Assembly (NCBI GenBank): GCA_028279885.1
Contig: JANQMX010000041.1
Location: 1 to 63,368, forward strand
Origin: Rhodovibrionaceae bacterium
Lineage (GTDB): Bacteria; Pseudomonadota; Alphaproteobacteria; Kiloniellales; DSM-21159
DNA length: 63,368 nt
Reading direction: 5' to 3'
Position numbers and translations under genes: made by a program. Within the stretch, counting starts at the first letter, position 1; every line of letters begins with the position of its first letter. The notes below the pieces were generated by a model. The model made no database searches and was not told the origin of the DNA. It saw only the letters and a list, made by a program, of their open reading frames with translations. Below are positions 24,306 to 33,507 of the stretch, one piece after another.

Positions 24306-26297
24306 CTAGGCGGCGACGTAGTAGATCGTCATAATCAGAAAGGCGACGCTGGATAGGCATCCACAAGCCACTGCAGCAAACTTCTGCGACCGTTCGCCCA
24401 CGAAGTCGTCGCTGTTCATGGCGCCGGACTCGAGCCAAGCGATCTCTTCGTCGATGTCATTGCAGGCCTTCACCGCGGCCTTCAGCCCAGCTTCGTCGCG
24501 GCCACGCAGCTCGGGATTGTCCGCCGCAGCCACCAAGTCGCTGAGATTGCCACTATCGGCAGCCTTCTTGATCGCCTTGGCGGCGGTGTGACGGGCCTCG
24601 GTACTGTTGTAAGACTCGATGATCGGTCCGGTTAGCCGCGCCAGCCATCCAGCGAAGGCAGGACAGGGCTCACCGGCTGTCTCACGCTGTAGCTCGGCGA
24701 AAAGGTAAAGGATAGCCATGCGATAGGTTGCCGGATTGTCCTGCCGAGCGAGGGAAGAGAGCACCCGTTCCGGCAGATGGCGCGCGCGGGCGGCAGCAAA
24801 GGCAACTATATGGTGGTCGACCGGCTCGCGAACCTCGTCGTCGTTGCTGTCGCGCGCGATGCGCTCCAAGGCCGGCAGGAGCTGCAGCAGGCTGTAAACG
24901 TAGGCCCCGCCTAATAAGGGGCTGCGGCAGGGCCAATGGGGATTGAAATCGTACAGCATGCGCTCCAAGCCATATCCCAGACGCGGCTGAGAAATGTACT
25001 GCAGCATGCTCGTGAAGTTCTTCTGCAGCAGTACGTGCTCCGCGCCGCCGCCCTTCTGCCCATCGAACCAGGCGTTCGATAGTCGGCTCCTGATCATCTC
25101 AGCGACGCGTTGGCGCCGCTCCTGCTGGTCCCATTCGATGCCGAGGAGTTGGGCGGCTGCTTCGGGATAGAGCGACAAATCGCGGTATCGCAACGGTGCC
25201 TCGGGCTCCATCGCGATCAGGGTCTCGGAGACGAGCCGATGCGGGGGACCACCGTTCGCGGAGGGCAGACCGCTTCTCAGCAATGCCTGCAAGCGCTCGG
25301 CCCGATCGCCGTCGCCGAGACTGCGGCTGAACCAACCAGCGAGAACGGTATCCTGGCTGATCTCCAGCGCCATGTCCCAGTCGGCACCGGCCGCGGCCGA
25401 CAGAGCTTTGGCGGTCCAGAAGATCTTGTCTTGGTACTCGAATGGACGGCTACCCTTCTTCGGCAGCATCGGCTGCTTCGGCGTCTGCCGCCGGCCTTGC
25501 GCCCAAGCCACCAGATCCTTCAGCGTCCAGCGCTCTCTGGTGACATCGCAGAGCAGACCGCGCAGCAGCTCCATAACCGGCATCGACAAGCGGTTGCGGC
25601 CAATCAACGCCCCATAGGAGCCATTGGCGATCTTGCTTTGGAGGATCTGCTCGTCGCTCATGCCCTCGCAGAGCTTGCCGCCGGATAGCAGCATCGCGAT
25701 CAGCACACCCAGCGCATAAAGATCATCGGCGACCCAGCCCGGTCCACGGCCTGCCGGATTTGCCAAGGCAGCCTCGACTGTTTCGTAAAGAACCGGCTGG
25801 TTGATGGCGGGCGGCAGGGCGACACAATCGCCCAGCATCAAGCTGCTCTTGTCGGAGCTGTCGTAGAATACGTTGTCGGCCCGGATCGCCCGGTGCGTAT
25901 AGCCGCGCGAGTTGAACTCCTTCAAGACGGCCAAAGCCGGTTCAACGATCGCGTCCTGCAGCTCGTCCTCGCGCAGCGGCTTGAAGGTGGGGTTGTTTTC
26001 CGAGCAGAGACGCGGTCCGCCCGGCTGATTGTAGACGATGATCAGGTGCTCTTCCTGGCTGGACGGCCAGGCAGCGATGCCGAGGGCGACGGGCCTGATC
26101 AAAGGCATGGCACCCAGTCGCATCAAGTACCGCATCAGGTCGTGCCGCGGCGCCATATGGCGCGGCGTCACGAGAGCGAAAAGCGCCCGGTCCGGCTGTC
26201 GGTTGTCTTCGGCCGCGTAGGCCCGGCACCCCGGCTGATCGAAAGCCGGCAGTTCCGCCCCTGGATCCACTTCATAGTTGCCGGCAATCGAAATCAC
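24306..26297 (-). CDS. Protein-kinase-like protein (predicted pseudokinase) with C-terminal membrane anchor
   Basis: The protein has 663 residues from a GTG with AAGGGGG upstream. Residues about 20-290 have a protein-kinase-like layout. The catalytic loop reads HRAIRADNVFY where active kinases have HRDLKPEN, so the catalytic Asp is Ala. The metal-binding Asn is kept, the later LGD may correspond to the DFG Asp, and I see no glycine-rich loop or VAIK Lys. A C-lobe-like segment (DDLYALGVLIAMLLSGG) follows. The middle third is helical, possibly repeat-like. The end is a single hydrophobic helix (FAAVACGCLSSVAFLIMTIY), suggesting a tail anchor with the kinase domain in the cytoplasm. The role is unknown. 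Confidence 0.75.
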   Translation of the reverse strand: MISIAGNYEVDPGAELPAFDQPGCRAYAAEDNRQPDRALFALVTPRHMAPRHDLMRYLMRLGAMPLIRPVALGIAAWPSSQEEHLIIVYNQPGGPRLCSENNPTFKPLREDELQDAIVEPALAVLKEFNSRGYTHRAIRADNVFYDSSDKSSLMLGDCVALPPAINQPVLYETVEAALANPAGRGPGWVADDLYALGVLIAMLLSGGKLCEGMSDEQILQSKIANGSYGALIGRNRLSMPVMELLRGLLCDVTRERWTLKDLVAWAQGRRQTPKQPMLPKKGSRPFEYQDKIFWTAKALSAAAGADWDMALEISQDTVLAGWFSRSLGDGDRAERLQALLRSGLPSANGGPPHRLVSETLIAMEPEAPLRYRDLSLYPEAAAQLLGIEWDQQERRQRVAEMIRSRLSNAWFDGQKGGGAEHVLLQKNFTSMLQYISQPRLGYGLERMLYDFNPHWPCRSPLLGGAYVYSLLQLLPALERIARDSNDDEVREPVDHHIVAFAAARARHLPERVLSSLARQDNPATYRMAILYLFAELQRETAGEPCPAFAGWLARLTGPIIESYNSTEARHTAAKAIKKAADSGNLSDLVAAADNPELRGRDEAGLKAAVKACNDIDEEIAWLESGAMNSDDFVGERSQKFAAVACGCLSSVAFLIMTIYYVAA

Positions 26298-26442
26298 GGC
26301 AACTTCACCCCCTTCGGTCGTAGTGCGCGCTGCACAAGGACCGACTCTCGCTGAAGTCGTTAATGCGAATCACAGGCAGCCAATCCGTGCAGAGTGATAG
26401 ACTCTCACAGCGACCGGAAAACATTAGTTAAGATGTCTTATT

Positions 26443-26458
26443 GCCGAGCCCGCTCGGC
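26443..26458 (-). terminator. Stem-loop after purA, possible terminator without a clear U-tract
   Basis: GCCGAGC (26443-26449) and GCTCGGC (26452-26458) form a perfect 7-bp dyad 12 bases after the purA stop. The downstream minus-strand sequence AATAAGACATCTTAACT has no uninterrupted T-run, so intrinsic termination would be weak. Confidence 0.35.
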
Positions 26459-26469
26459 GATAAACGAGC

Positions 26470-27762
26470 TCAGTCGGCGAAGGGGTCCGTGACCAGAATG
26501 GTGTCTTCGCGCTGAGGGCTGGTCGACAGCAGGGCGACGGGGGTCTCGATCAACTCCTCGACTAGACGGATGTACTTGACGGCCTCGGCCGGCAGATCGG
26601 CCCAACTCCGGGCGCCCTTCGTGCTGCCGCGCCAGCCGGGGACGGATGTGTAGACCGGCTCGATCTCCGACTGGGCGATCTGACCCGCGGGAAAGTTATC
26701 GCACGGCTTGCCGTTACGGCGATAGCCAGTGCAGATGCGGATCTCCTCCATACCGTCCAGCACATCCAGCTTGGTCAGGGCAATGCCGTCGATGCCACCC
26801 GTCTTGACCGCCTGCCTCACCATCACCGCATCGAACCAACCGCAGCGCCGCTTGCGCTGGGTGACGGTACCAAACTCATGCCCGCGCTCGCCGAGATGCT
26901 GACCGATCTCGTTGTCCTGCTCGGTCGGGAAAGGCCCTGCCCCGACCCGCGTGGTGTAGGCCTTGGCGATGCCGAGCACATAGTTCACAGCGCCAGGACC
27001 GACGCCCGAGCCGGCGCAGGCTTGCCCGGCTACAGTGCTTGAGGAGGTGACGAAGGGATAGGTGCCGTGATCCACGTCTAGCATTTGCCCCTGCGCGCCC
27101 TCGAAGAGGATACGCCGACCCGCGCGGCGCAGCTTGTCCAGCTCGGACCAGACCGGTGCGGCGAAGGGCAGGATCTGACCGGCGATCTCGGTCAAGGCAC
27201 CGTGGAGGGCAGCCGCATCCAAGTCGGGCGCGCCATACCCCCGGCGCAGGGCATTGTGGTGGCCCAGCAGGCGCTCCAGCTTCTCGTCCAGGCGGTCGAG
27301 ATCGGAGAGGTCGCAAACCCGGATGGCGCGCCGACCCACCTTGTCCTCATAGGCCGGACCGATCCCGCGACGGGTGGTGCCGATTTGGCCCGCACCGCTG
27401 GCATCCTCCCTCAAGGCGTCGAGCTCGGCATGGAGAGGGAGGATAAGACAGGCATTGTCGGCGATCTGCAGGTTGGCCGGCGTGATTTCGACACCTTGAG
27501 CGCGCAGCGCCTGGATCTCCTTGAGGAGCGCCCAGGGGTCAACGACCACACCGTTGCCGATGACAGCCAACTTGCCCGGCCGCACGATGCCGGAGGGCAA
27601 GAGAGAGAGCTTATAGGTGACATTGTCGATCACCAGCGTATGGCCGGCATTGTGCCCACCCTGAAAACGCACCACCACGTCGGCACGCTGGCTCAGCCAA
27701 TCGACGATCTTGCCCTTGCCTTCGTCGCCCCACTGGGCGCCGACCACCACCACGTTCGCCAT
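26470..27762 (-). CDS. purA: Adenylosuccinate synthetase
   Basis: The protein has 430 residues, the usual length. It begins with the GTP-binding loop [18 protein letters not shown], then [28 protein letters not shown], and the C-terminal [19 protein letters not shown]. It joins IMP and aspartate using GTP in the first committed step to AMP. It lies 13 bases downstream of hisZ, which is the usual arrangement in alphaproteobacteria. Confidence 0.97.
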   Translation of the reverse strand: MANVVVVGAQWGDEGKGKIVDWLSQRADVVVRFQGGHNAGHTLVIDNVTYKLSLLPSGIVRPGKLAVIGNGVVVDPWALLKEIQALRAQGVEITPANLQIADNACLILPLHAELDALREDASGAGQIGTTRRGIGPAYEDKVGRRAIRVCDLSDLDRLDEKLERLLGHHNALRRGYGAPDLDAAALHGALTEIAGQILPFAAPVWSELDKLRRAGRRILFEGAQGQMLDVDHGTYPFVTSSSTVAGQACAGSGVGPGAVNYVLGIAKAYTTRVGAGPFPTEQDNEIGQHLGERGHEFGTVTQRKRRCGWFDAVMVRQAVKTGGIDGIALTKLDVLDGMEEIRICTGYRRNGKPCDNFPAGQIAQSEIEPVYTSVPGWRGSTKGARSWADLPAEAVKYIRLVEELIETPVALLSTSPQREDTILVTDPFAD

Positions 27763-27775
27763 GTCTCAGGTCCCG

Positions 27776-28936
27776 TTAACGCTTGAGTTCTTGCACCGCG
27801 CCGTTGCGCAGAATGTGGCTACAGCCCAGCCGCAGCGCCGCCTCCTCCGCATCGCTCTCGGCTTCCAGCCCACCTACGGTCGACCAACCTTCCGCGCGGC
27901 AGGCCGCTGCCGCAGGCGCAGCCGTTCCGAAGGGCAGATAAAGCTTGGGCGCCGGCGGTTTTCGCGGCACCGCGCGCAGCAAGCTGTCGAGGTAGAGCGT
28001 AGCGCCGACGGCCGGTTCGCCGGGCTCCAACCCACCGCTGCAATGATAGCGCCCACCGCGCCCCAGTTCACCACGCACACCGCGCGCGAAGAACGTAAAG
28101 CAAGCGCCGCTCTGATACTCGAAGCCGCGCCGCTCGACCGGGTCGATGGTCAAAGCGAACTGCGGTGCGCTCTCACGGATCGCGGCAACCAACGCGGCAA
28201 GGAGATCGAGCTCACGCTGTGCCGCTTCCGGCAAGTCGAGCGCTCGCAAGGCGGCGAGACACCCTTCTGCGGGCCCGGCTGCGCGCAGCAAAGCGCTGAA
28301 CAGGGTGGCATGCTGCCCCGCCGCCTGCGCGACGGCAGCGCCGTCCTTTCTGTCCAGCGCCTCGCGCATCCCTGAGGGCTCTATGTCCAAGCTCTCGCAG
28401 ATCAGCCGCGCCAGGTCCGGATGGGCGATATCCACCGTCAGGTCCGGGACGCCGGCGGCGATCATGGCCTCGGCGCTCATGACAATGATCTCGGCATCGG
28501 CGCGCACGCTGTCTGAACCGATGATCTCCGCGCCGACCTGCGCGAACTGGCGCTCAGGGCGGAGCTGCGTGCCGCGCACGCGGAGAACCTGCCCGGCATA
28601 GGTCAGGCGCAACGGCCGCGGCACGCGCGAGAGGCGCGACAGCGCCATACGAGAGACCTGCGGCGTGATATCGGCCCGAACGCCCATCATCCGTTGGCTC
28701 ACGGGATCCATCAGGCGGAAGGTCTGATTGGCGACGCGTGAGCCGGTGCCGGCCAGCAAGGTCTCCTCGAACTCTACCAGCGGCGGCTTGACCCGATCGT
28801 AGCCGCGCCGGGCGAAGGCGGCGATGAAATGCTCGATCAAAGCAGCCTCTTGGGTTGCCACGGGCGGCAAGCCATCGCTCAGGCCGGCCGGTAAAAGGCC
28901 CCCAAAACCGTCGCTTTCTTCGGCGTAGTTGACCAT
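27776..28936 (-). CDS. hisZ: ATP phosphoribosyltransferase regulatory subunit
   Basis: The product has 386 residues from ATG 28936; the frame continues to a TTG at 28984 but the ATG is preferred. It is a histidyl-tRNA-synthetase-like paralogue with class II motifs (KPPLVEFEETLLAG, RLMDPVSQRMMGVRADITPQ, RPLRLTYAGQVLRVRG) and without the tRNA-binding C-terminal domain. HisZ activates the short form of HisG, which makes the first histidine intermediate. HisG is not in the window. It is upstream of purA in the same transcription unit. Confidence 0.92.
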   Translation of the reverse strand: MVNYAEESDGFGGLLPAGLSDGLPPVATQEAALIEHFIAAFARRGYDRVKPPLVEFEETLLAGTGSRVANQTFRLMDPVSQRMMGVRADITPQVSRMALSRLSRVPRPLRLTYAGQVLRVRGTQLRPERQFAQVGAEIIGSDSVRADAEIIVMSAEAMIAAGVPDLTVDIAHPDLARLICESLDIEPSGMREALDRKDGAAVAQAAGQHATLFSALLRAAGPAEGCLAALRALDLPEAAQRELDLLAALVAAIRESAPQFALTIDPVERRGFEYQSGACFTFFARGVRGELGRGGRYHCSGGLEPGEPAVGATLYLDSLLRAVPRKPPAPKLYLPFGTAAPAAAACRAEGWSTVGGLEAESDAEEAALRLGCSHILRNGAVQELKR

Positions 28937-29088
28937 CTTAGGGGTTCGATCTCGGTGATTCACTGGGTCGGGCGGGCTGGACAAACCTGCCTGATGTACC
29001 GGCTTTGCCTGCTGCGGAAAAGGCTCATGATTGCGCCGCTGCCGTGGCCCGCAAGGCCGGCGAAGAGAGGGAGACGAAGAGCGAAACC

Positions 29089-29631
29089 ATGCTTGCCTTG
29101 GTGAAAGGAGGTGTGCTTGCCGGTACAGCCCGCGGCCCGGAGCGGGCGCTCGGTGTCATGCTGCTGATCAGCGCCGTCCTGCTGATCCTCGGCTGGCTGC
29201 TGCCGCTCATGACCATTCACCGCTTCCTCTTCCTGTCGGACGAGATCTCCATCCTGCAGGGCGTGATCGAGCTTTGGCGCCACGGCGAGACCCTGCTGGC
29301 CTTCGTGCTCATTGCCTTCTCGATGCTCTTTCCTTTGGCCAAGCTGACCGTGGCCCTGTCGCTCTGGTCGGCAGATCGCCTTGATGAGGCCGAGCTGGTG
29401 CGACGCACCCGATGGCTCGCCGTCTGTGGCAAGTGGTCCATGCTGGACGTCTTCGTGGTGGCGCTGGTGGTGGTGTCGGTCAAGCTCTCGTTGGTCGCCG
29501 ACGTCGAGGTGCATGCCGGAATCTACGTCTTCGCCGGCGCCATCGTCGTCTCCATGCTCTGCACGGACCGGATCCTTCAGTTGGCACAGCGCCGGCGCTC
29601 CGAAGAGGTCGGCGCAAACACCTCTGCCTAA
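29089..29631 (+). CDS. Paraquat-inducible protein A (PqiA) family membrane protein
   Basis: The product has 180 residues from ATG 29089; an upstream TTG at 29005 is in frame but unlikely. It has four predicted membrane segments, with PqiA-like features: MLLISAVLLILGWLLPLMTI, then SILQGVIELWRHGETLLAFV and SMLFPLAKLTVAL. It has a single domain, where E. coli PqiA has two. PqiA proteins are linked to membrane lipid transport with MCE-type PqiB, but no MCE gene is nearby. Its stop overlaps the serA stop by a few bases on the other strand. Confidence 0.82.
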   Translation: MLALVKGGVLAGTARGPERALGVMLLISAVLLILGWLLPLMTIHRFLFLSDEISILQGVIELWRHGETLLAFVLIAFSMLFPLAKLTVALSLWSADRLDEAELVRRTRWLAVCGKWSMLDVFVVALVVVSVKLSLVADVEVHAGIYVFAGAIVVSMLCTDRILQLAQRRRSEEVGANTSA

Positions 29632-31205
29632 AACTGCAGGGGCGTTGCCTGCGTCACCTGCGGCAGGGCCCGGACCTCGGCCAGGGCGCCAGCATCCATT
29701 GCCTGGTCAATCTCCAGGAGGGCGATGGCGTTGCCGCCAAGCTCTGCTCGGCCCAAGTGGAAGCTGGCGATGTTGATGTCGTGGCGGGCGCAGATGTTGC
29801 CCAGGCCGCCGATCACACCCGGCCGGTCCCGGTTTGCGATGTACAGCATGTGGCTGGAGAGCTGCGCCTCCATGGAAATGCCCTTGATCTCCACGAGGCG
29901 TGGCTTGCTGCCGCCGAACAGCGTGCCGGCCACATCACGCGATTGGCGCTCGGTCTCGACCGTCACGCGGATAAGCGTCTGGTAGTCGCTGTCGCGCTCG
30001 TGCTTCACTTCCTCGACGTCGATATCGCGCTCCCGCGCGATAACCGGCGCGTTGACCATGTTGACGGCATCGAGCATGGGCCGCAGCAAAGCCGCCAGCG
30101 CCGCTTGGGTCATCGGCCGGCAGTTCAGCTCGGCGGCATGGCCTTCATACTCGATCTTCATCTTCTTGAGACCGGTCTGGGTCAACTGCCCTGCGAAGGA
30201 ACCGAGTTGCTCGGCCAGTGTCATGTAGGGGCCCAGACGCTTGGCGTCCTCTGCTGTCAGTGAGGGCATGTTGAGGGCATTGGAGACGGCACCGTTGGTC
30301 AGATAGTCGGCCATCTGCTCGGCAACCTGCAGCGCCACCTTCTCCTGCGCCTCGCTGGTCGAGGCCCCAAGGTGCGGCGTGCAGACCAGGTTGGGCGTGC
30401 CGAACAGCGGATTGTCGCGTGCCGGTTCCACCTCGAAGACATCAAGCGCGGCGCTCGCCAGATGGCCGGATTCCAGCGCCTCCTTAAGGTCGGCCTCGAC
30501 CACCAGGCCGCCGCGGGCGCAGTTGATCAGCCGAGCCCCCTGCTTCATCTGGGCCATTGCCGCCTTATCGATGATGCCGCGGGTCTGATCGGTCAGCGGA
30601 ACATGCAGCGTGATCACGTCGGCACGCCGCAGGAGCTCATCGAGCTCCACCTTCTCGACCCCGAGGTCGTCGGCCCGGTCTTGCGAGAGAAACGGATCGT
30701 AGGCGATGACCCGCATCTTCAGGCCGAGGCCCCGCTCGGCGACGATGGAACCGATGTTACCGCAGCCGACCACGCCCAAGGTCTTCCCGGTCAGTTCGGC
30801 GCCCATGAACTTGGACTTTTCCCACTTGCCATCCTGGGTCGAGCGGTCCGCCGCCGGGATCATGCGGGCCGAGGCGAAGATGAGCGCAATGGCGTGCTCG
30901 GCCGTGGTGATGGCATTGCCGTAGGGTGTGTTCATCACCACCACGCCGCGCTGTGTTGCAGCCGCCAAATCGATGTTGTCCACGCCGATGCCGGCGCGGC
31001 CGATCACACGCAGCTTTCCGCCTGCTTCCAAGACGTCGGCGGTCGCTTTCGTCGCCGAGCGCACGGCAAGGCCGTCATACTCTCCGATGACGGCGATCAG
31101 CTCTTCCGGCGAAAGGCCGATCTTGGTGTCGACCTCGACCCCGCGCTCCTCGAAGATCTCCGCGGCCTTGGGGCTCAGCTTGTCGGCAATTAGTACTCTA
31201 ACCAT
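29628..31205 (-). CDS. serA: D-3-phosphoglycerate dehydrogenase
   Basis: The product has 525 residues from ATG 31205. This is the long form: a catalytic/NAD domain with GVVGCGNIGSIVAERGLGLK, the HLGASTSEAQ segment with the catalytic His, an intervening domain, and a C-terminal ACT domain (ANRDRPGVIGGLGNICARHD) for serine feedback control. It oxidises 3-phosphoglycerate in the first step of serine synthesis. It begins 14 bases after serC, so serC-serA form an operon. Confidence 0.97.
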   Translation of the reverse strand: MVRVLIADKLSPKAAEIFEERGVEVDTKIGLSPEELIAVIGEYDGLAVRSATKATADVLEAGGKLRVIGRAGIGVDNIDLAAATQRGVVVMNTPYGNAITTAEHAIALIFASARMIPAADRSTQDGKWEKSKFMGAELTGKTLGVVGCGNIGSIVAERGLGLKMRVIAYDPFLSQDRADDLGVEKVELDELLRRADVITLHVPLTDQTRGIIDKAAMAQMKQGARLINCARGGLVVEADLKEALESGHLASAALDVFEVEPARDNPLFGTPNLVCTPHLGASTSEAQEKVALQVAEQMADYLTNGAVSNALNMPSLTAEDAKRLGPYMTLAEQLGSFAGQLTQTGLKKMKIEYEGHAAELNCRPMTQAALAALLRPMLDAVNMVNAPVIARERDIDVEEVKHERDSDYQTLIRVTVETERQSRDVAGTLFGGSKPRLVEIKGISMEAQLSSHMLYIANRDRPGVIGGLGNICARHDINIASFHLGRAELGGNAIALLEIDQAMDAGALAEVRALPQVTQATPLQF

Positions 31206-31219
31206 CCTACGTCCTCGCC

Positions 31220-32404
31220 CTATGCCGCTGTTCGCTGCGCCCGCACCTGGGCGAAGGCCCAATCGAGCCATGGCAGCAGCCGGTGCATATCGTCTAGCTC
31301 CACCGTGGCCCCGCCCCAGATGCGCAGGCCCGGAGGCGCGTCGCGGTAGCCGTTGATGTCGTAGGCGACGCCCTCGACCTCCAAGAGCTCGGAGACCGAC
31401 TTGGTGACCGCCTTCTGCTTGGCGGCCTCAAGCCCTTGGAACCAAGGGTCGACGATGCTGAGGCAGATCGAGGTGCAGGAGCGTGTCTCCGGCTGTTTCG
31501 CCAGGAACTCCACCCAAGGCGTCTCGGCCACCCACTCGGCAACGGCTTTGAGGTTGGCCTCACTGCGGCCGATTAGTGCCGGCAGGCCGCCGATCTCCTT
31601 AGCCCAATGCAGAGAGTCCAGCGCATCCTCAACCGCCAGCATGGAGGGTGTATTGATGGTGGCGCCGGCAAAGATCTCCTCGTTCAGCTCACCGCTCTTG
31701 GTGAGGCGGAAGATCTTCGGGAGGGGCCACGGAGGCGCGTAACTCTCCAGCCGCTCTACGGCGCGCGGGCTCAGCGCCAGCATGCCGTGCGCGGCTTCGC
31801 CGCCCAGCACCTTTTGCCAGGACCAGGTCACCACATCGAGCTTGTCGTAGGGCAGGTCCATGGCGAAGGCGGCCGAGGTCGCATCGCAAATCGTCAAGCC
31901 CTCGCGATGGGCCGAAATCCAGTCGCCGTTCGGCACTCGCACGCCCGAGGTGGTGCCGTTCCAGGTGAAAACGATATCATGCTTGGGCGAGACCTGAGAG
32001 AGATCCGGCAGGCTGCCGTAAGCTGCCTCCAGAACCCGCGCGTCGGGCAGCTTGAGCTGCTTGACCACGTCGGTGACCCAAGCCTTGCCGAAAGACTCCC
32101 AAGCCAGGAGATCCGCCGGTCGGGCGCCGAGCAGTGACCAAAGCGCCAGTTCGATGGCCCCGGTGTCCGATGCCGGGACAATCCCAAGACGCCAGCCGTC
32201 GGGCAACCCCAGCAGGTGCTTCGACTCCTCGATTACCTGCTTCAGCTTGGCCTTGCCGCCGGAGGCGCGGTGCGAGCGGCCGAGCCACGCCCCTTCCAGG
32301 TTGGCGAGCGACCAGCCCGGCCGCTTGGCGCAAGGCCCGGATGAGAAGGCGGGATTGGCGGGACGCAGCGCCGGATGCGCTGCGTGATCAGTCGGCTCGG
32401 TCAT
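31220..32404 (-). CDS. serC: Phosphoserine aminotransferase
   Basis: The protein has 394 residues of the class V aminotransferase fold, with the alphaproteobacterial-type start [20 protein letters not shown]. The PLP-binding Lys is in [19 protein letters not shown]. It transfers an amino group from glutamate to 3-phosphohydroxypyruvate in the second step of serine synthesis. SerA, the preceding enzyme, is encoded directly downstream. A plausible promoter lies at 32459-32487. Confidence 0.95.
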   Translation of the reverse strand: MTEPTDHAAHPALRPANPAFSSGPCAKRPGWSLANLEGAWLGRSHRASGGKAKLKQVIEESKHLLGLPDGWRLGIVPASDTGAIELALWSLLGARPADLLAWESFGKAWVTDVVKQLKLPDARVLEAAYGSLPDLSQVSPKHDIVFTWNGTTSGVRVPNGDWISAHREGLTICDATSAAFAMDLPYDKLDVVTWSWQKVLGGEAAHGMLALSPRAVERLESYAPPWPLPKIFRLTKSGELNEEIFAGATINTPSMLAVEDALDSLHWAKEIGGLPALIGRSEANLKAVAEWVAETPWVEFLAKQPETRSCTSICLSIVDPWFQGLEAAKQKAVTKSVSELLEVEGVAYDINGYRDAPPGLRIWGGATVELDDMHRLLPWLDWAFAQVRAQRTAA

Positions 32405-32458
32405 TGTCTCGGATTTCTGCTGAACGGAGGTGTGATCTATACAACAGGACGGGGTCGG

Positions 32459-32487
32459 ACCCTAGAATTTATGCTGCACTGCGTCAA
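32459..32487 (-). promoter_or_regulatory. Candidate promoter for serC-serA
   Basis: On the minus strand, TTGACG (32487-32482) is followed after 17 bases by TAGGGT (32464-32459). It lies about 55 bases upstream of the serC start in the gap after the MaoC-like gene. Confidence 0.4.
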
Positions 32488-32535
32488 TTCGACGAGAGGA
32501 GCCGACACAGTGGGCTTATGCGGTTCGCTGAAAGG

Positions 32536-33018
32536 CTAGTTTTCCGCCGTTTCTTCCGGCTCTAAGCGGTTGCGCCGAAATATTTTGTTGGCGATGAAGC
32601 TCATCACCATCTCGCCACGCTGGTTGTAGATCTCGTAGCGCATCTTGAGGATGCCGCGGTCCGGCTTGGAGCGGGAAGCGCGTGCTTCCATCACCTCTGC
32701 TTCGGTGTGGATGGTGTCGCCGGGCCGCACCGGCAAAAGCCAGCGGACCTCGTCCATCCCCGGCGAGCCCAGTGATGCGGCCGTCCAGATGTTTTCTTGG
32801 AAGAACAGGCGGAACCCGACCAACAGGGTCTGAAAGCCGCTCGCGATCAGGCCGTCGTAACCCCAATGGGCGGCGGCCTCCTTGTCGAGATGAAAGGGCT
32901 GCGGGTCGTATTGCCAGGCGAAGTCCAGGATTTGTGCTTCCGAAAGCGTGGCGCCGCGGCTCTTGAAGCGCTGGCCAACCTCAAAGTCATCAAAGTAACG
33001 CGGCGTCTCGGCCGTCAT
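32536..33018 (-). CDS. MaoC-like dehydratase (R-specific enoyl-CoA hydratase family)
   Basis: The protein has 160 residues, with GGGAG 9 bases before the ATG. It has the hot-dog fold, with the hydratase 2 motif in WQYDPQPFHLDKEAAAHW containing the catalytic Asp and His. GYDGLIASGFQTL follows as in other MaoC dehydratases. It probably hydrates trans-2-enoyl-CoA or a related acyl-CoA. It precedes serC by about 130 bases but is probably a separate unit given the promoter in the gap. Confidence 0.9.
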   Translation of the reverse strand: MTAETPRYFDDFEVGQRFKSRGATLSEAQILDFAWQYDPQPFHLDKEAAAHWGYDGLIASGFQTLLVGFRLFFQENIWTAASLGSPGMDEVRWLLPVRPGDTIHTEAEVMEARASRSKPDRGILKMRYEIYNQRGEMVMSFIANKIFRRNRLEPEETAEN

Positions 33019-33168
33019 TCGCCACTCTCCCGGCTGTCATCTCAGCGGGCGTCATAGCGAGGACCGACAGAGAAACCCAGGGGGGAGATATAGCCTATGC
33101 AGAAATGGAAAGGGCGAGACCGGCGTATGGAAAGCAGCCTGGCCTCGCCCTCGAGAGTGCGGCTGAGA

Positions 33169-33405
33169 TCAGACGCGCCATAGCATGCGGTCCGCTTCAC
33201 GATTGATCTGCTGCCGGGTCAATCCGACGTCCTTAAGCGTCGCATCATCCAACTCTGCAATATGCAGGGCTTGGCGATAGGCGCCGTCCCAGCGGTAGAG
33301 ACGCTCCAAAGCCGCCCGCAACAGCTCGACCGCTTGCCGCTCCAACCGCCGCACATAATCCCGAAACCCGGAGGGCCCCGGGTAGAGTCTCGCTATTGTC
33401 ACCAT
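33169..33405 (-). CDS. DUF1127 domain protein
   Basis: The protein has 78 residues, with GGAGG 7 bases before the ATG. The C-terminal half has the DUF1127/YjiS signature LDDATLKDVGLTRQQINREA. Some DUF1127 proteins bind RNA and affect phosphate, carbon or stress responses in alphaproteobacteria. The start codon lies inside a perfect palindrome shared with the divergent MocR regulator, so MocR probably controls this gene. Confidence 0.9.
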   Translation of the reverse strand: MVTIARLYPGPSGFRDYVRRLERQAVELLRAALERLYRWDGAYRQALHIAELDDATLKDVGLTRQQINREADRMLWRV

Positions 33406-33411
33406 GACAAT
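33395..33411. promoter_or_regulatory. Operator-like palindrome 1 (DUF1127 start)
   Basis: ATTGTCA-CCA-TGACAAT, a perfect dyad with 7-bp arms. It covers the DUF1127 start codon (33403-33405). A matching site lies at the MocR start, 96 bases away centre to centre. Confidence 0.65.
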
Positions 33412-33430
33412 CCCTCCAATTTTTCAGCTT

Positions 33431-33442
33431 TATAATGACAAT
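33431..33442. promoter_or_regulatory. TATAAT box and operator half-site between DUF1127 and MocR
   Basis: A perfect TATAAT (33431-33436) on the plus strand could be the -10 of the MocR gene, though no good -35 is seen. It overlaps TGACAAT (33436-33442), a half-site identical to the arms of the flanking palindromes. Confidence 0.45.
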
Positions 33443-33490
33443 CGATGCAATAAGAGTTATGGAGGAGCCAGCAACTAATGCAATCGGAAC

Positions 33491-33507
33491 ATTGCCACGA
33501 TGACAAT
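33491..33507. promoter_or_regulatory. Operator-like palindrome 2 (MocR start)
   Basis: ATTGCCA-CGA-TGACAAT, a dyad with one mismatch in 7-bp arms, covering the MocR start codon (33500-33502). It repeats the sequence of palindrome 1 at 33395-33411. Confidence 0.6.
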
